Below the pieces are notes generated by a model that was given only the letters and a program-made list of their open reading frames with translations, was not told where the DNA came from and ran no database searches. Shown here in pieces: positions 29,169-39,074 of a stretch of 47,676 nt of DNA; position 1 is the stretch's first letter; each line of letters opens with the position of its first letter. Where the stretch lies: contig CADCIK010000004.1 of assembly GCA_902801415.1 (NCBI GenBank), positions 1 through 47,676 on the forward strand, written 5' to 3'. The translations under genes and the position numbers were made by a program. Source of the stretch: an uncultured Lachnospiraceae bacterium (GTDB lineage Bacteria > Bacillota > Clostridia > Lachnospirales > Lachnospiraceae).

Positions 29169-30179
29169 TTATTTGTATTTGCGCATGTCGTATCCAAAGG
29201 ACTTCATCTGCTGCTCGTTGTCTTTCCAGTCCTTGCGGACCTTGACCCACAGCTTTAAGTTCACCTTGGACTGCAGCATGTTCTCGATATCGGTTCTCGC
29301 CGCCGTTCCGATCTTCTTGAGCATGGCGCCCTGCCTGCCGATGACGATCAGCTTGTGGCTCTCGCGCTCGCAGATGATGGAGGCGTCGATGTCGCAGATC
29401 TGCGTTCCGTCTCTCCTTGTGCGGTCTTTCATACTGTCGATGGTCACCGCGATCCCGTGGGGAACTTCCTCCTGCAGAAGACGCAGCGCCTTTTCGCGGA
29501 TGATCTCGCCCGCAATCTCACGCTCCGTCTCGGTTGTGATCTGCTCCTCATCATAGAAAGGCTCGCCTTCGGGAAGAAGGTTGAAAAGGCTTTCCAGGAG
29601 GTCGTCCTTTCCGTAGCCTGTGCGGGCGCTGACCGGAATAATACCCTTGAGGTTGGTCTCGCGGGGCTTTTTGCCGGCTGCCTCATCGGCCTTTCCCTGC
29701 GCCTTGACTGCTTCATCATAGGCGCGCTGGTAAAGCGCGATGACGGGAAGGATCTGCGCCTTCTTGACCGAATCGATCTTGTTGATCAGGATCAGGACAG
29801 GCGTCTTAACTTCGGCAAGGAGCTTGACAATGTTCTTGTCCTCTTCGCTCATCTTCTCCCTGGGCTCCACAAGCCACAGGACCACGTCCACTTCCTTGAG
29901 CGTGCTCTGTGCGGCCTTCACCATGTACTCGCCCATTCTGGTCTTTGTATTGTGAATGCCGGGCGTATCGAGGAATACGACCTGTCCGCGGTCCTCTGTC
30001 AGGATCGTGCGGACCTGGGTCCTTGTCGTCTGCGGTTTGTAGGAGGTGATCGCGATCTTCTGGCCGATCAGCCTGTTCATCAGTGTGGATTTGCCGACGT
30101 TGGGTTTTCCGATGATCGTCGCGAATCCGGCCTTCCGGGGCTTATTCGCCTGTGTTGTCATTGCATCCGTATTTGTCAT
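29169..30179 (-). CDS. era: GTPase Era
   Basis: This 336-residue ribosome-assembly GTPase shows G1 GKPNVGKS, switch region SYKPQTTRTQVRTI, DTPGIHNTKTRMGEYM, NKIDSV, and a C-terminal KH domain (VIGRQGAMLKKIGTAARTDI) that binds 16S rRNA. It is about 35 residues longer than usual, due mainly to a charged insertion near 155-175 (GKADEAAGKKPRETNLKG). GGAAATCC lies before the ATG. It is co-directional with recO (10 bp) and the M16C peptidase (24 bp). Confidence 0.96.
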   Translation of the reverse strand: MTNTDAMTTQANKPRKAGFATIIGKPNVGKSTLMNRLIGQKIAITSYKPQTTRTQVRTILTEDRGQVVFLDTPGIHNTKTRMGEYMVKAAQSTLKEVDVVLWLVEPREKMSEEDKNIVKLLAEVKTPVLILINKIDSVKKAQILPVIALYQRAYDEAVKAQGKADEAAGKKPRETNLKGIIPVSARTGYGKDDLLESLFNLLPEGEPFYDEEQITTETEREIAGEIIREKALRLLQEEVPHGIAVTIDSMKDRTRRDGTQICDIDASIICERESHKLIVIGRQGAMLKKIGTAARTDIENMLQSKVNLKLWVKVRKDWKDNEQQMKSFGYDMRKYK

Positions 30180-30203
30180 GGATTTCCTGCCTTTTTCTGG
30201 TTC

Positions 30204-33182
30204 TTACTGAAGTTTAGTCAATTTATCAAATCGCTCTTTCTCAGAGCGGACCTTCTCGTCGCTGCCCACAACGCACAGGCAGTCGTCGGAGAGGAATGCC
30301 TCGATCTGCGCTGCCAGCGCGCGGATATCCTCCGGCTGGCAGTCAAGGACCTGGTCTCTCTCTCTGCGCGCCTTCTCCTCGGTCAGGCCTGTCATATAGG
30401 CTGTCAGGGAATACTTGCCGTATGTGGAAGGCGTCATGGGATGATCCAGAGCGCCAACCGCGCCGATGATATATTTGGTCATGGCGCGCTCATCCGCATC
30501 AAAGCCGCGGATATAATCCGGCGCTTCCTCGAAAGTCCTGATAGTCCTCGCCAGATGAGGATCCCTGTAGGAGACGAAATATGCGAATCCGTCTCTTGAA
30601 AAGCTGCTCATACATCCGTACGCGCCGCCGGTCACTCTGACCTTGTTCCAGAGATAATCGTATCCCAGGATCACGCGGAGAACCCGCATGGCTCCTGTGT
30701 AAGGAAGTCCTTTGCCGCCGAAGTTTCCTGCCCTGCAGACGAACTGGACCTGTCCGGCTGTCGTAAATCCTTCTTTCACCTTTACAGGGTTTACTGCGAA
30801 AGCGGGACCGTAGTTCTTAAGATCCTCCTGCGCTGATGATGCCGGATACAGGGCTGCGCCGAGTTCCGCGGTCTTTTCCGCGATCTCAGAAATGCTGCCC
30901 TCATCTGCTGTGCAGTCGACCATCATGTGGTCCTGACGGAAAATGAACCTGGTCATATCCGAAAGGATCGCGATCAGATCGTCCGCTTTATCCTGTTCAA
31001 GCAGACCGCAAACCTCATCCAGTGATCGGTACGCGTTGACGCCGTTGACGCAGTCCATGATCAGGGATGTCTCGGAAATACAGGACATAGCCCTGACCGC
31101 AGCAGTAGCGTGGCCGGAGGAAGGCAGTTCCGCCCGCATCTCGGCGCGCTCTTCCTCGAGCACTTCCAGGATGCGTTCCCTGCTGTCCCATTTGGTCGCT
31201 GTGAGGATCTCCTTTACAAGGCCGATCGCCTCGCCAAGGTTCTCATGCAGCGTCTTGCAGTTGACTTCCGCCATCATTCTGTAATCGGACGGATTGCCGT
31301 TTCTGGTATAGACGCTGACGGTCGGTCCTATGCCGCCCGTATAGATGTTGATCTCCCTGTCCAGTTCCGCGTAACTGTAGCGCTCTGTATCCAGGACACT
31401 CAGCAGTGTTTTGTAAATGCCGAGGTAGGGGAAGAACTTCTGCGGCAGGTCAGAGATATCAAACATAAAAGTCAGATAGTCAATTCCAGACGTATGGAGA
31501 GGGTGTGTGACCAGCGTCGCTTTTCTCTCCTGTCCGTTGCTGCCCGCGAAAGCCGCCTCCTCGATGCGGTTGACAAAAGGCCTGATCTCCCTGGTGAGGT
31601 CCTCTCTGCGGAGCATGGGGATCTTTTCCAGATCCTCCCTGGAACTGGGGGTCTGCTGCCATTTGCGGAGCGCTGCCAGTTCATCGACGATCTGCTGCCT
31701 CTCTTCAGCTGTCAGTCCCTTTGCGAACTTGTCCAGCTTCTGCCTGAGCTCCTCCGCGACCTTCTCTGTAAGGCCTTTTTCAGGCGTCATCACGACGATC
31801 GCTTTGTGAGGGTTGTCCAGAAGGTATTTTCTGATCAGCTGTTCAAAATATCCCTCGCCCATCTTTTTCCTGAGCTGCGCGAACGCTTCGCCGAGCTCCA
31901 GATTAATGAAGGGCGTCATATCGTTGTAGAGCCATGTATCGAGGGCGTTGAGGCCGTATACAAGTCCCTTGGGATAATAGCCGTAGTTGGCTTCTCTGTA
32001 TTTGAATTCGAAGTGGTTGATGCCCGCGAGGAGCGCCCTCTGGTCAAGGCCCTTGTCCGCGATCTCCCGCAGCGTCTGCTCGATCGTTTCGATGAACTCC
32101 TCTTTGCACTCGGGATCTGTGTACTTGGCCGTCACCGAATAGGTGGGCTGGCGGATGCCGAGTTCAAGAAGGGAATACACATCCTCGCCGATGCCCTTGT
32201 CCCTGAGCGCTTTTTTGACAGGGGCGCCTTCGGCGTCGCAGAGCATGTAATCGAGGATCTTGAAGGCAAGACCAAGTTCCGTGTCCTGTCCGTCCTTGTC
32301 CAGTGACACATTCCAGGACAGATAGCTCTTGCCGGCTTCGTCCTCCTCCGCGAGGATGGAATAGTGCTCGCAGACTTCCGCGGGCTCTGTAAAAGCAGGC
32401 TCCTCCGGGATCTCCGAGTCGATCGCAAGGCGGTCAAAGGCTGACAGGTACGCCTCGTCGAGGTAGGTCAGTCTCTCCTCCATGTCCATATTTCCGTAGA
32501 GATAGATATAGCTGTTGGAGGGGTGATAATAGCGCCTGTGGAAATTCAGATAGTTCTCGTAGGTGAGATCCGGAATATAGACCGGATCCCCGCCCGATTC
32601 CACGGCGTAAGGCGTGTGCGGATAAAGCGCCGCGTAAATGCTCCTCGAGAGCACGTCGTCAGGCGAAGACAGCGCGCCTTTCATCTCGTTGTAGACAACG
32701 CCGTTCACTGTGATCGGGCTGTTTGCGTCGTCCGCCTCATAATGCCAGCCCTCCTGGCGGAAAATGTTCTGTTCCTTGTAGATATTGGGATAGAACACCG
32801 CGTCCAGATATACGTGCATCAGGTTCTTGAAATCGGTGTCGTTGCAGCTGGCCACGGGGTACACGGTCTTGTCCGGATAGGTCATCGCGTTCAGAAATGT
32901 ATTGAGCGAACCCTTGACAAGCTCAATGAAAGGATCCTTGACCGGGAAATCTCTCGATCCGCACAGCACTGTGTGCTCGATGATATGCGCGACGCCCGTC
33001 GAATCCTCCGGCGGCGTGCGGAATCCGATATAAAACACTTTATTGTCATCATCACAGGGAAGAAGGGCCACTCTGGCGCCTGTCTTTCTGTGTCTTAAGA
33101 GAAGGCTGTCGCACCCTGTATCTTTCAGGTACTGGTGCTGCAGGACTTCATACTTTTCCAGGATCTTATTGCTTACGTCCAT
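30204..33182 (-). CDS. M16C-family zinc metallopeptidase (PreP-like)
   Basis: This 992-residue peptidase has the inverted zinc motif HIIEH (66-70) with the downstream conserved Glu in the RQEGWHYE region, and the KGSLNTFLNAMTYPDKTVYP sequence typical of presequence-protease-like M16C enzymes. The single chain holds four homologous domains that enclose and degrade short peptides. No signal peptide is seen, so it acts in the cytoplasm. A long AT-rich region upstream (33280-33350) probably holds the promoter. Confidence 0.93.
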   Translation of the reverse strand: MDVSNKILEKYEVLQHQYLKDTGCDSLLLRHRKTGARVALLPCDDDNKVFYIGFRTPPEDSTGVAHIIEHTVLCGSRDFPVKDPFIELVKGSLNTFLNAMTYPDKTVYPVASCNDTDFKNLMHVYLDAVFYPNIYKEQNIFRQEGWHYEADDANSPITVNGVVYNEMKGALSSPDDVLSRSIYAALYPHTPYAVESGGDPVYIPDLTYENYLNFHRRYYHPSNSYIYLYGNMDMEERLTYLDEAYLSAFDRLAIDSEIPEEPAFTEPAEVCEHYSILAEEDEAGKSYLSWNVSLDKDGQDTELGLAFKILDYMLCDAEGAPVKKALRDKGIGEDVYSLLELGIRQPTYSVTAKYTDPECKEEFIETIEQTLREIADKGLDQRALLAGINHFEFKYREANYGYYPKGLVYGLNALDTWLYNDMTPFINLELGEAFAQLRKKMGEGYFEQLIRKYLLDNPHKAIVVMTPEKGLTEKVAEELRQKLDKFAKGLTAEERQQIVDELAALRKWQQTPSSREDLEKIPMLRREDLTREIRPFVNRIEEAAFAGSNGQERKATLVTHPLHTSGIDYLTFMFDISDLPQKFFPYLGIYKTLLSVLDTERYSYAELDREINIYTGGIGPTVSVYTRNGNPSDYRMMAEVNCKTLHENLGEAIGLVKEILTATKWDSRERILEVLEEERAEMRAELPSSGHATAAVRAMSCISETSLIMDCVNGVNAYRSLDEVCGLLEQDKADDLIAILSDMTRFIFRQDHMMVDCTADEGSISEIAEKTAELGAALYPASSAQEDLKNYGPAFAVNPVKVKEGFTTAGQVQFVCRAGNFGGKGLPYTGAMRVLRVILGYDYLWNKVRVTGGAYGCMSSFSRDGFAYFVSYRDPHLARTIRTFEEAPDYIRGFDADERAMTKYIIGAVGALDHPMTPSTYGKYSLTAYMTGLTEEKARRERDQVLDCQPEDIRALAAQIEAFLSDDCLCVVGSDEKVRSEKERFDKLTKLQ

Positions 33183-33345
33183 ATTTTCCTCACTGTTCTA
33201 CGTGTTTCTATTCATGCGCTTCTCCCCGCGCGCGGACTGTGCATGCACGGATTCCGGCTCAAAGAGCCTTCTGCGCCATTTTAACTTATAATAATTGCAT
33301 CATAACTGCTATTATAATAAGAAAATCGCAAAAAGATAGACGGGA

Positions 33346-33380
33346 ATTAAAAAAACGGCTGTGAAGGGAACTTCACAGCC
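33346..33380 (-). terminator. Terminator of the toxin/ATPase operon
   Basis: GGCTGTGAAG (33357-33366) pairs perfectly with CTTCACAGCC (33371-33380) over a GGAA loop. On the minus strand it is followed by GTTTTTTTAATTCC. It ends the operon that starts at 40638. Confidence 0.9.
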
Positions 33381-33401
33381 ATTGATGATTTGAATCGCCT
33401 G

Positions 33402-34475
33402 TCACTTCTCAACCCAAATCGCCGGACGTACTCCAAACGAATTGTTAAACACAAGCATACCGTATTCGAGAATCACGCCTTCGCAGTTTACATATCTTGC
33501 ATAATGCCGGTCAGCTCCGGCTTCTGCCGCCCAGTACCAACAGTTGCCGTTACTGTACTCATAGACGCCCCGCGCCTCTGCGTAATCTGTGGCACCAGCT
33601 GCACGATCCGAATCGGACCTGAAGTAATTCTTCAGTTCCCACGGGTTCAGGATAAAGACCTGATCAGAAGTATAATTGCCGTTCACATCAGTGTGTTCCG
33701 TATATGAAATCTGAAATGTCTGTGCCTCTGTGAAAGCCTCCTCAATAAATTCTTCATTTAGCCAGGAGCGCAGAGAGCAGCTTTGCCAGCTCGTCACATC
33801 CCACTCATCGTTGTAGCAGACCTCATCGATCACTTCCGCTGTGATCAGCAGGTAGCTGTCTTCATATTTATCAAGGACGATCCACTCAAGAGGTTCTTTT
33901 CCATTCTCAAGGCTATTGTCCTGCTCATAGGCGCCGTACAGCACATAGTCGCCGACAGACGTGTCTGCTGTTATGGAATCGACCTCTTCAACTTCATGTC
34001 TTTCACTTTCGCCGCTCTCTTGTGCTGCCGCAGCCGCTTCTTCCGACAAGGGATTCTCCGCCGCGGCTTCTTCAGGAGCCTCTTCGCCGGCGTTATCTGC
34101 AGCCGCTTCTCCGGCGCTCTCCTGCACAGCCGCCGTGTTTTCCTGTGCAGCGGCAGCCGGCTCATTTCCGGAGTTTTTCTTATTCTGTGTCACAAAGAAT
34201 AACAGACCGCATACAGCTGCGACCGCGATCCCGATTCCGATTCCGAGCATCAGCGAGTTATTTGCTGTAGTCCCTTTTTTCCCTTTATTCTGATCACCTT
34301 TCGCATTATCAGGGCTGCTCTTTATATTAACTTCCTGCTCCTTCACCGGCGTATTAGTCTGGACGGTTGTCTGATCCGCCTCTGGCACCTGGCTTTTGGG
34401 CTTGATCACCGCTCCGCAATAACGGCAAAAGCGGTCGTTATCCTTGAGTTCCTTCCCGCAGTTCTTGCAATACAT
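33402..34475 (-). CDS. Zinc-ribbon/TM protein with DUF6273-like extracellular domain
   Basis: This 357-residue protein has three parts. The N-terminal zinc ribbon has two CxxC pairs (CKNCG at 3-7 and CRYCG at 17-21). One transmembrane helix lies near 89-107 (GIGIGIAVAAVCGLLFFV). After a low-complexity Ala/Glu linker comes a globular domain with YVLYGAYEQD, EPLEWIVLDKYEDSYLL, CSLRSWLNEEF, and a C-terminal NSFGVRPAIWVE, which resembles DUF6273. The usual picture for such zinc_ribbon_2 proteins is zinc ribbon inside and C-terminal domain outside. It is the last gene of the operon. Confidence 0.78.
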   Translation of the reverse strand: MYCKNCGKELKDNDRFCRYCGAVIKPKSQVPEADQTTVQTNTPVKEQEVNIKSSPDNAKGDQNKGKKGTTANNSLMLGIGIGIAVAAVCGLLFFVTQNKKNSGNEPAAAAQENTAAVQESAGEAAADNAGEEAPEEAAAENPLSEEAAAAAQESGESERHEVEEVDSITADTSVGDYVLYGAYEQDNSLENGKEPLEWIVLDKYEDSYLLITAEVIDEVCYNDEWDVTSWQSCSLRSWLNEEFIEEAFTEAQTFQISYTEHTDVNGNYTSDQVFILNPWELKNYFRSDSDRAAGATDYAEARGVYEYSNGNCWYWAAEAGADRHYARYVNCEGVILEYGMLVFNNSFGVRPAIWVEK

Positions 34476-34487
34476 AATTCATCTCCT

Positions 34488-35747
34488 TCATCGGTATTCC
34501 TGCTGCTTGATCTTGATCATACTCTCAAGTTCTGCCATTTCGTTTTTGTCCCGGTCTTCCATCGTCTTCCGATCCTTGTACTTCAACTCATTGAGCTGAT
34601 TAATGGTTGTATGTACACTGTCATAGATCCTGCTTAACTGACCATTGGCGTCTTCCTGGAAAGAATGGATGAAAATTGAATTCTGCCATTTATTCCAGGC
34701 CCCGTTCCATTCGGCCAATTCTCTGTCGCACTGTGCATTGTACTTGAGTACTTCGTTCGCTTTATTCTTTGTAATTACTCCGATCACCATAAGGAAAGCG
34801 CCGGATCCCATGATTGTAAGACTGACTTCGGTCCCCATATGCATCAACATGAAAATAAGTCCTACCAGGATGAGACCGCCTCCATACATCATCGCCTGTC
34901 TGGCGCGAGCAAGCGATTCCCTGTCAACCGCTTTCTTTACATGAGGTGACGGAGGAAGCTTGGGCGGCGTAATGAACGTTTTCTCTTCCACGTACGTAAA
35001 TTTACCGACATGGGAGAACTGTACGATATAGGAAAGCGGGTTCACCACTTTCGTTGTAGGTGTGACAAAATAGAGATTATCCCCCCAGCTTCTCCTGTCC
35101 CACTCAATTTTTCTCTTCTCTACTTTGACAGGCACAAGATTCTCCTGAAGCTTCTCAGTGAGTTCTGCAATGTATTCATCCTCCGTCTCCGCATCGATGT
35201 CTTCTGTGTAGAACTGCTGCCTTTTGGAGTCCTTCTTCAGCCAGGTCCAAAGCTCTTTTCTGGTCATATAGTTGGATCCGGAGTATTCTTTGCTGACAAG
35301 ACCGGCCCGTTCCGGTGCCGGAGCAGTTTTCTGCGTGTTGCTTACCGGCTTTTTCTTCTCTGTGCTGAACGACGAGGAGGCTTTTTCCATAGCGCTCGAC
35401 GCATTGGAAGCCACTGTCTCCTGGGCCTTCTTCGCTTTTCCGGCGATGCGCTTTCTCATTTCATCGAAATCATCGGAAGAGAACAGCGGATTATCCGGCT
35501 TCTGTTCAGTCTCCTCTGCTGCAGACTCGAAAGGTGTACCAGCTGTTTCAGATTCGTCTGTTACTGCCTTTACACTGTCATGATCTGCATCGATGACAGG
35601 TCCGCTGTCAGACGGATCCGTGTTCTTAGAAGACATATCACTGCTTTTTTCCGCTCTGCTCACAGGCACCATACTCGTGGAAGCTCCGCAGTATGAACAA
35701 AACAGATCTGTTTCATCAATTGGTTTTCCGCATGAACTGCAAAACAT
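34488..35747 (-). CDS. Zinc-ribbon membrane protein
   Basis: This 419-residue protein starts with a zinc ribbon (CSSCG at 3-7, CSYCG at 17-21). It then has a long disordered Ser/Glu-rich region (to about 150), a segment with NYMTRKELWTWLKKDSK, and two adjacent transmembrane helices (MMYGGGLILVGLIFMLM and SLTIMGSGAFLMVIGVI). A charged C-terminal region that is probably coiled follows. I recognise no enzyme motif. A role as membrane anchor for the operon's ATPase or coiled-coil protein is inferred. AAGGGGGA precedes its ATG. Confidence 0.72.
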   Translation of the reverse strand: MFCSSCGKPIDETDLFCSYCGASTSMVPVSRAEKSSDMSSKNTDPSDSGPVIDADHDSVKAVTDESETAGTPFESAAEETEQKPDNPLFSSDDFDEMRKRIAGKAKKAQETVASNASSAMEKASSSFSTEKKKPVSNTQKTAPAPERAGLVSKEYSGSNYMTRKELWTWLKKDSKRQQFYTEDIDAETEDEYIAELTEKLQENLVPVKVEKRKIEWDRRSWGDNLYFVTPTTKVVNPLSYIVQFSHVGKFTYVEEKTFITPPKLPPSPHVKKAVDRESLARARQAMMYGGGLILVGLIFMLMHMGTEVSLTIMGSGAFLMVIGVITKNKANEVLKYNAQCDRELAEWNGAWNKWQNSIFIHSFQEDANGQLSRIYDSVHTTINQLNELKYKDRKTMEDRDKNEMAELESMIKIKQQEYR

Positions 35748-35793
35748 TTTTATCCCCCTTTAATTCATTAAGGCATTTCACTAAGGTCGTCTT

Positions 35794-36228
35794 TTAAGGC
35801 AGTTTCTTCTCCAGCTTGCTCCTGTATTCTTTTAACTTATTCTGTGCGGAGGCGATCTTGGCCGCGCGGCTGTCGATCAATGCAGCTGCATCGCTCATAT
35901 CCTCGCCTAATCCGATCAACGCCTCCACTTGTTTCTGTGAGCGCGCATTCGTTTCTTCTAACTTCGCCAATTCATTTTCATAGTTTTCGACCTCTTCCAG
36001 AAGCTCTTTTCTTTTCTTCTCTGCCTCCTCTTTTTCCTTTGAAGCTTCTTTCTTTTTCTCAGAGACAGAGTCTTTGATCGCGTCGTCTCCCTCTAGTTTC
36101 TTTATTGCGGAATCTATCTTCGAGATTCTTCTATCAAACTGTTCCAGTTCTTCCTTGTTTTCCTCAATATCCTTTTCTTTGCTTTCAAGATCTTCCTCAA
36201 TGTTTTCGAGCATTTCCCATTTTGCCAT
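35794..36228 (-). CDS. Small coiled-coil protein
   Basis: This 144-residue, very charged protein is almost all heptad-like (IEEDLESKEKDIEENKEELE; EKKKEASKEKEEAEKKRKEL). There is a short break around 112-120 (LIGLGEDMSD). It has no signal peptide or membrane segment. It lies between the ATPase and the zinc-ribbon membrane protein with gaps of about 30 and 46 bp, and each has its own RBS. By analogy with secretion operons it may be a scaffold or adaptor; this is inference. Confidence 0.78.
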   Translation of the reverse strand: MAKWEMLENIEEDLESKEKDIEENKEELEQFDRRISKIDSAIKKLEGDDAIKDSVSEKKKEASKEKEEAEKKRKELLEEVENYENELAKLEETNARSQKQVEALIGLGEDMSDAAALIDSRAAKIASAQNKLKEYRSKLEKKLP

Positions 36229-36257
36229 ATTTACTCTCCCCTTGTTAAGACTATGAT

Positions 36258-39017
36258 CTATTTACTAAAGGCACCATATTTTGCCATATATTCCTGCCTC
36301 TTTTCTTTATCGCACGAACACTTTCTTCCCCTGATCGTACAACGAGCCTGTTCAAGCCCCATCAGGTTGATCATATGGACATAGACGCAGGACCCGAAAC
36401 AGCCTCCGATCTGTCCATACCGCTCTGTGATTCTTTGCACCTCGCTCTTTGTCATTGCCATACAGATCTGGCACAATCCGACGACGTTCATCATCTCATT
36501 GTCAGCGCCCAGAAACTCCTTGTAAGCGTCCTTCTCCATCAGCCCTTTCACAAAGCTTTCTGCTTGATTTCTCACCCGTCTGCTGCAAGTCTTACAGCAG
36601 GAGGAACACTGCGGATACGGCATGAACAGGCTGTTATGCGACTTCTCATAAGGCGCCATGATCGCATGCAGTTCTTCATCTGTCGGAGGCTCTTCCACAT
36701 TATAGTCCTCCTTGAAATTGGCCATCCGGATCAGCCTGACGCGGTCCTCGCCTTCGTGATAGAGGTAAGCGTGACCAGTCTTAAAATTGACTACCTGGTG
36801 CATCTGCTCTTCGTTGAGATCCATTGTGTTTCCGATTTCTACCCGGTCGTCCTTGGCCGTCACGCGCATCAGGATCTTTACGTTGGTCTGTTTGACTGCC
36901 TGCGGCGCGATGGCTGTCGGAAGCTGATCCGCGATCAGGATTCCCTGTCCCAGAGCTCTCATTTCCGCAAGCATATTCACAAACAACTCTATTGTGTGTG
37001 ACTTGGGATTCGCGCGGTAATCGCTCCCTTTTCCTCCGGAGGCAGGGATCAGGTTGTGGGCCTCCTCTACAAGCAGCATATGTTTGAGCGGCGAACCCGA
37101 TTTTCTTTTCACCTTGCAGTATTCAAAGACATAGGTAAGAAGGAACATCATCAGCAGCGATTTTTCATCGCCGTTAAGGCTGTCCAGTTCCAGGATGACC
37201 GGCTTCCCCATGAGTTCTTCCATTGGGATGGAGGAAGGCGTATCGAGCATTCTCCCTTTTGATCCTCTTCGCAGGGAATTGAGACGCTCCAAAAGCGAAG
37301 TCTGAAAATCTCCTTTGGTCTTGGGATCAAAACCTGAATGAGAGACAATGTACTCCGCATTCCTGCAAAGATCCGCAAGCGTCGGCGTTTCCACGCCAGG
37401 ATCTCCGCCTCTGCTGTCTTCATACCATCCCTTTTCCATATAAGTCCGCCTGATCGCCTGCTCAAGGAAGATCGGCAGCGGGTCGAAGAGATCAAACGCG
37501 CCTGTAAAGCAGGCCTGGAGCTTGGACATATGGCTTTCCAGTTTGATGCCGGGAAGCACTTCCATGGGATTAAAGCGGAATGGACTCACTCCTTCATCTC
37601 CGAGAGAAAAGACCAGCATATCGTCCTTAAATCCGGGAAGCATCTTAAGCGCCCGATACTCTGTTTTGGCAGGCTCAAGAACAATAAAGGGGATCTTCTC
37701 TCCTTCTTCCGGATTCCACAGCTGGTTCAGAATATTGAACATTGCCGTGGTCTTTCCGCTTCCGGGGACGCCGACGATCAGCCCGTGTTTGGCCAGCTGC
37801 TGACGCGCAAATCGCGCTGCGGCGTTGTTGACTTCCGCCTCGTCCTGATAGTCCCCAAGGTTGATCGTACCGACCTCTTTACGGATCCTGCGCGTGCCTC
37901 CGAGGCCAGTGTCATAGCCAAAGCCCGGAAATCCCGGTTTCACGGGCGTCGGGATCCTCCAGAAATCAGACAGCTCTTCCACGTAATAGAGCCTGCTCAA
38001 TCGCTGCGCCCGGAGCGGCGTCTCCTCGCCGCTGTATGTGAGCCAGTACTGCGACGGGATGATCGAAATATTCACATCCTTGTAAAATGACTCCAGCAGA
38101 TTGAAAATCTTTCCGCCTCTGTAGTCGGCGATGATCTGGCCCTTATCTCTTACGGAATTGACAGTAAATGCATTTGCCAGCTCTTCAGCTCCGCTGTCCG
38201 CGAACACACGGACGGACGCAAGATACAGATGTCCCAGATCGAACTGCTTGTTCATCTTCTCCAGGTTGTCCAGAGGCGTCCTGAGCACAGGGAGCTTCTT
38301 TCCCTGCCACAGTATTTTGCCATGTTCATTCTTGAACGTTTCACCGTTCATGCACTCCCTGAGCACATTGATGCTGTTATTGAGCCAGCTTCTCTCATCT
38401 TCCAGATATTCGGCGGGGACAGCCGTCACTTCGACTGCGGCGCTTCCTTCGTGACGCATAAGAGCCAGGCAGATTCCCTCCATCGTATTGGCAGTCGCTG
38501 TCCATGAATACGGGACATAAAAGGTCTGATGAAAACCGCCTGGATAGTTATCTCCATGATACTCCTGCTCGTTCTTCACGACCTCCGCGGCTTCACCGGC
38601 CCAGGAAAGATCCGTGCATTCGTGGAGCTCATCGTCCGCCTTCTCGAAAGTGTATTCCGATTTAATAAATGCGTCCTGGATCTGATGGTCTGCGCCGCTT
38701 AATTCATCTGCGGTCAAAATCCTGCTGCCGGTAAACCGGAACAACAGGTACAGCGTGATCCAGTCGCTCTTCTTGACCAGCCTCAGGCTGATCGCCCAGT
38801 CGCTGCCCAGTGCGTGGAGCTTACGGAGCATATTCATCTGCCTTTTGACCACTTCAACCGGCCTCTGGTCGATCTCCTTGCACAGATAGGAGAACCTCCT
38901 CTCCGTGAAGTCCGGAAGCTTTGTGATCCTGTAACACAGAAATGAGCTGCTGCTTTTCTCATATGTGTAGGACCACTTGTCCCTGTATACCTCTTCCCAC
39001 TTGATCACATTTGCCAT
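36258..39017 (-). CDS. HerA/VirB4-like ATPase with cysteine-rich C-terminus
   Basis: This 919-residue protein has an N-terminal about 385 residues of unassigned fold, resembling the N-part of DUF87/VirB4-like ATPases. The P-loop ATPase domain has Walker A GVPGSGKT (416-423), a FIVLEPAKTEYR strand, Walker B HMLLVEEAHNL (646-656), and an arginine-finger/sensor region (RALGQGILIADQLPTAI). The tail (804-902) carries about a dozen cysteines as CSSCC, CSRR, CQIC, GGCFGSC, CTIRGRKCSC, probably metal sites. HerA/VirB4-like ATPases move DNA or protein. The cysteine tail and the operon (toxin, coiled coil, zinc-ribbon membrane proteins) favour a protein-export or effector-handling pump over a plain helicase; a defence HerA is the alternative. 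Confidence 0.85.
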   Translation of the reverse strand: MANVIKWEEVYRDKWSYTYEKSSSSFLCYRITKLPDFTERRFSYLCKEIDQRPVEVVKRQMNMLRKLHALGSDWAISLRLVKKSDWITLYLLFRFTGSRILTADELSGADHQIQDAFIKSEYTFEKADDELHECTDLSWAGEAAEVVKNEQEYHGDNYPGGFHQTFYVPYSWTATANTMEGICLALMRHEGSAAVEVTAVPAEYLEDERSWLNNSINVLRECMNGETFKNEHGKILWQGKKLPVLRTPLDNLEKMNKQFDLGHLYLASVRVFADSGAEELANAFTVNSVRDKGQIIADYRGGKIFNLLESFYKDVNISIIPSQYWLTYSGEETPLRAQRLSRLYYVEELSDFWRIPTPVKPGFPGFGYDTGLGGTRRIRKEVGTINLGDYQDEAEVNNAAARFARQQLAKHGLIVGVPGSGKTTAMFNILNQLWNPEEGEKIPFIVLEPAKTEYRALKMLPGFKDDMLVFSLGDEGVSPFRFNPMEVLPGIKLESHMSKLQACFTGAFDLFDPLPIFLEQAIRRTYMEKGWYEDSRGGDPGVETPTLADLCRNAEYIVSHSGFDPKTKGDFQTSLLERLNSLRRGSKGRMLDTPSSIPMEELMGKPVILELDSLNGDEKSLLMMFLLTYVFEYCKVKRKSGSPLKHMLLVEEAHNLIPASGGKGSDYRANPKSHTIELFVNMLAEMRALGQGILIADQLPTAIAPQAVKQTNVKILMRVTAKDDRVEIGNTMDLNEEQMHQVVNFKTGHAYLYHEGEDRVRLIRMANFKEDYNVEEPPTDEELHAIMAPYEKSHNSLFMPYPQCSSCCKTCSRRVRNQAESFVKGLMEKDAYKEFLGADNEMMNVVGLCQICMAMTKSEVQRITERYGQIGGCFGSCVYVHMINLMGLEQARCTIRGRKCSCDKEKRQEYMAKYGAFSK

Positions 39018-39074
39018 ATTCTGTCCCCTGTCTTATCTTCAATGAACATTCCCTATGTCAGAGGAGCGGTGCCC

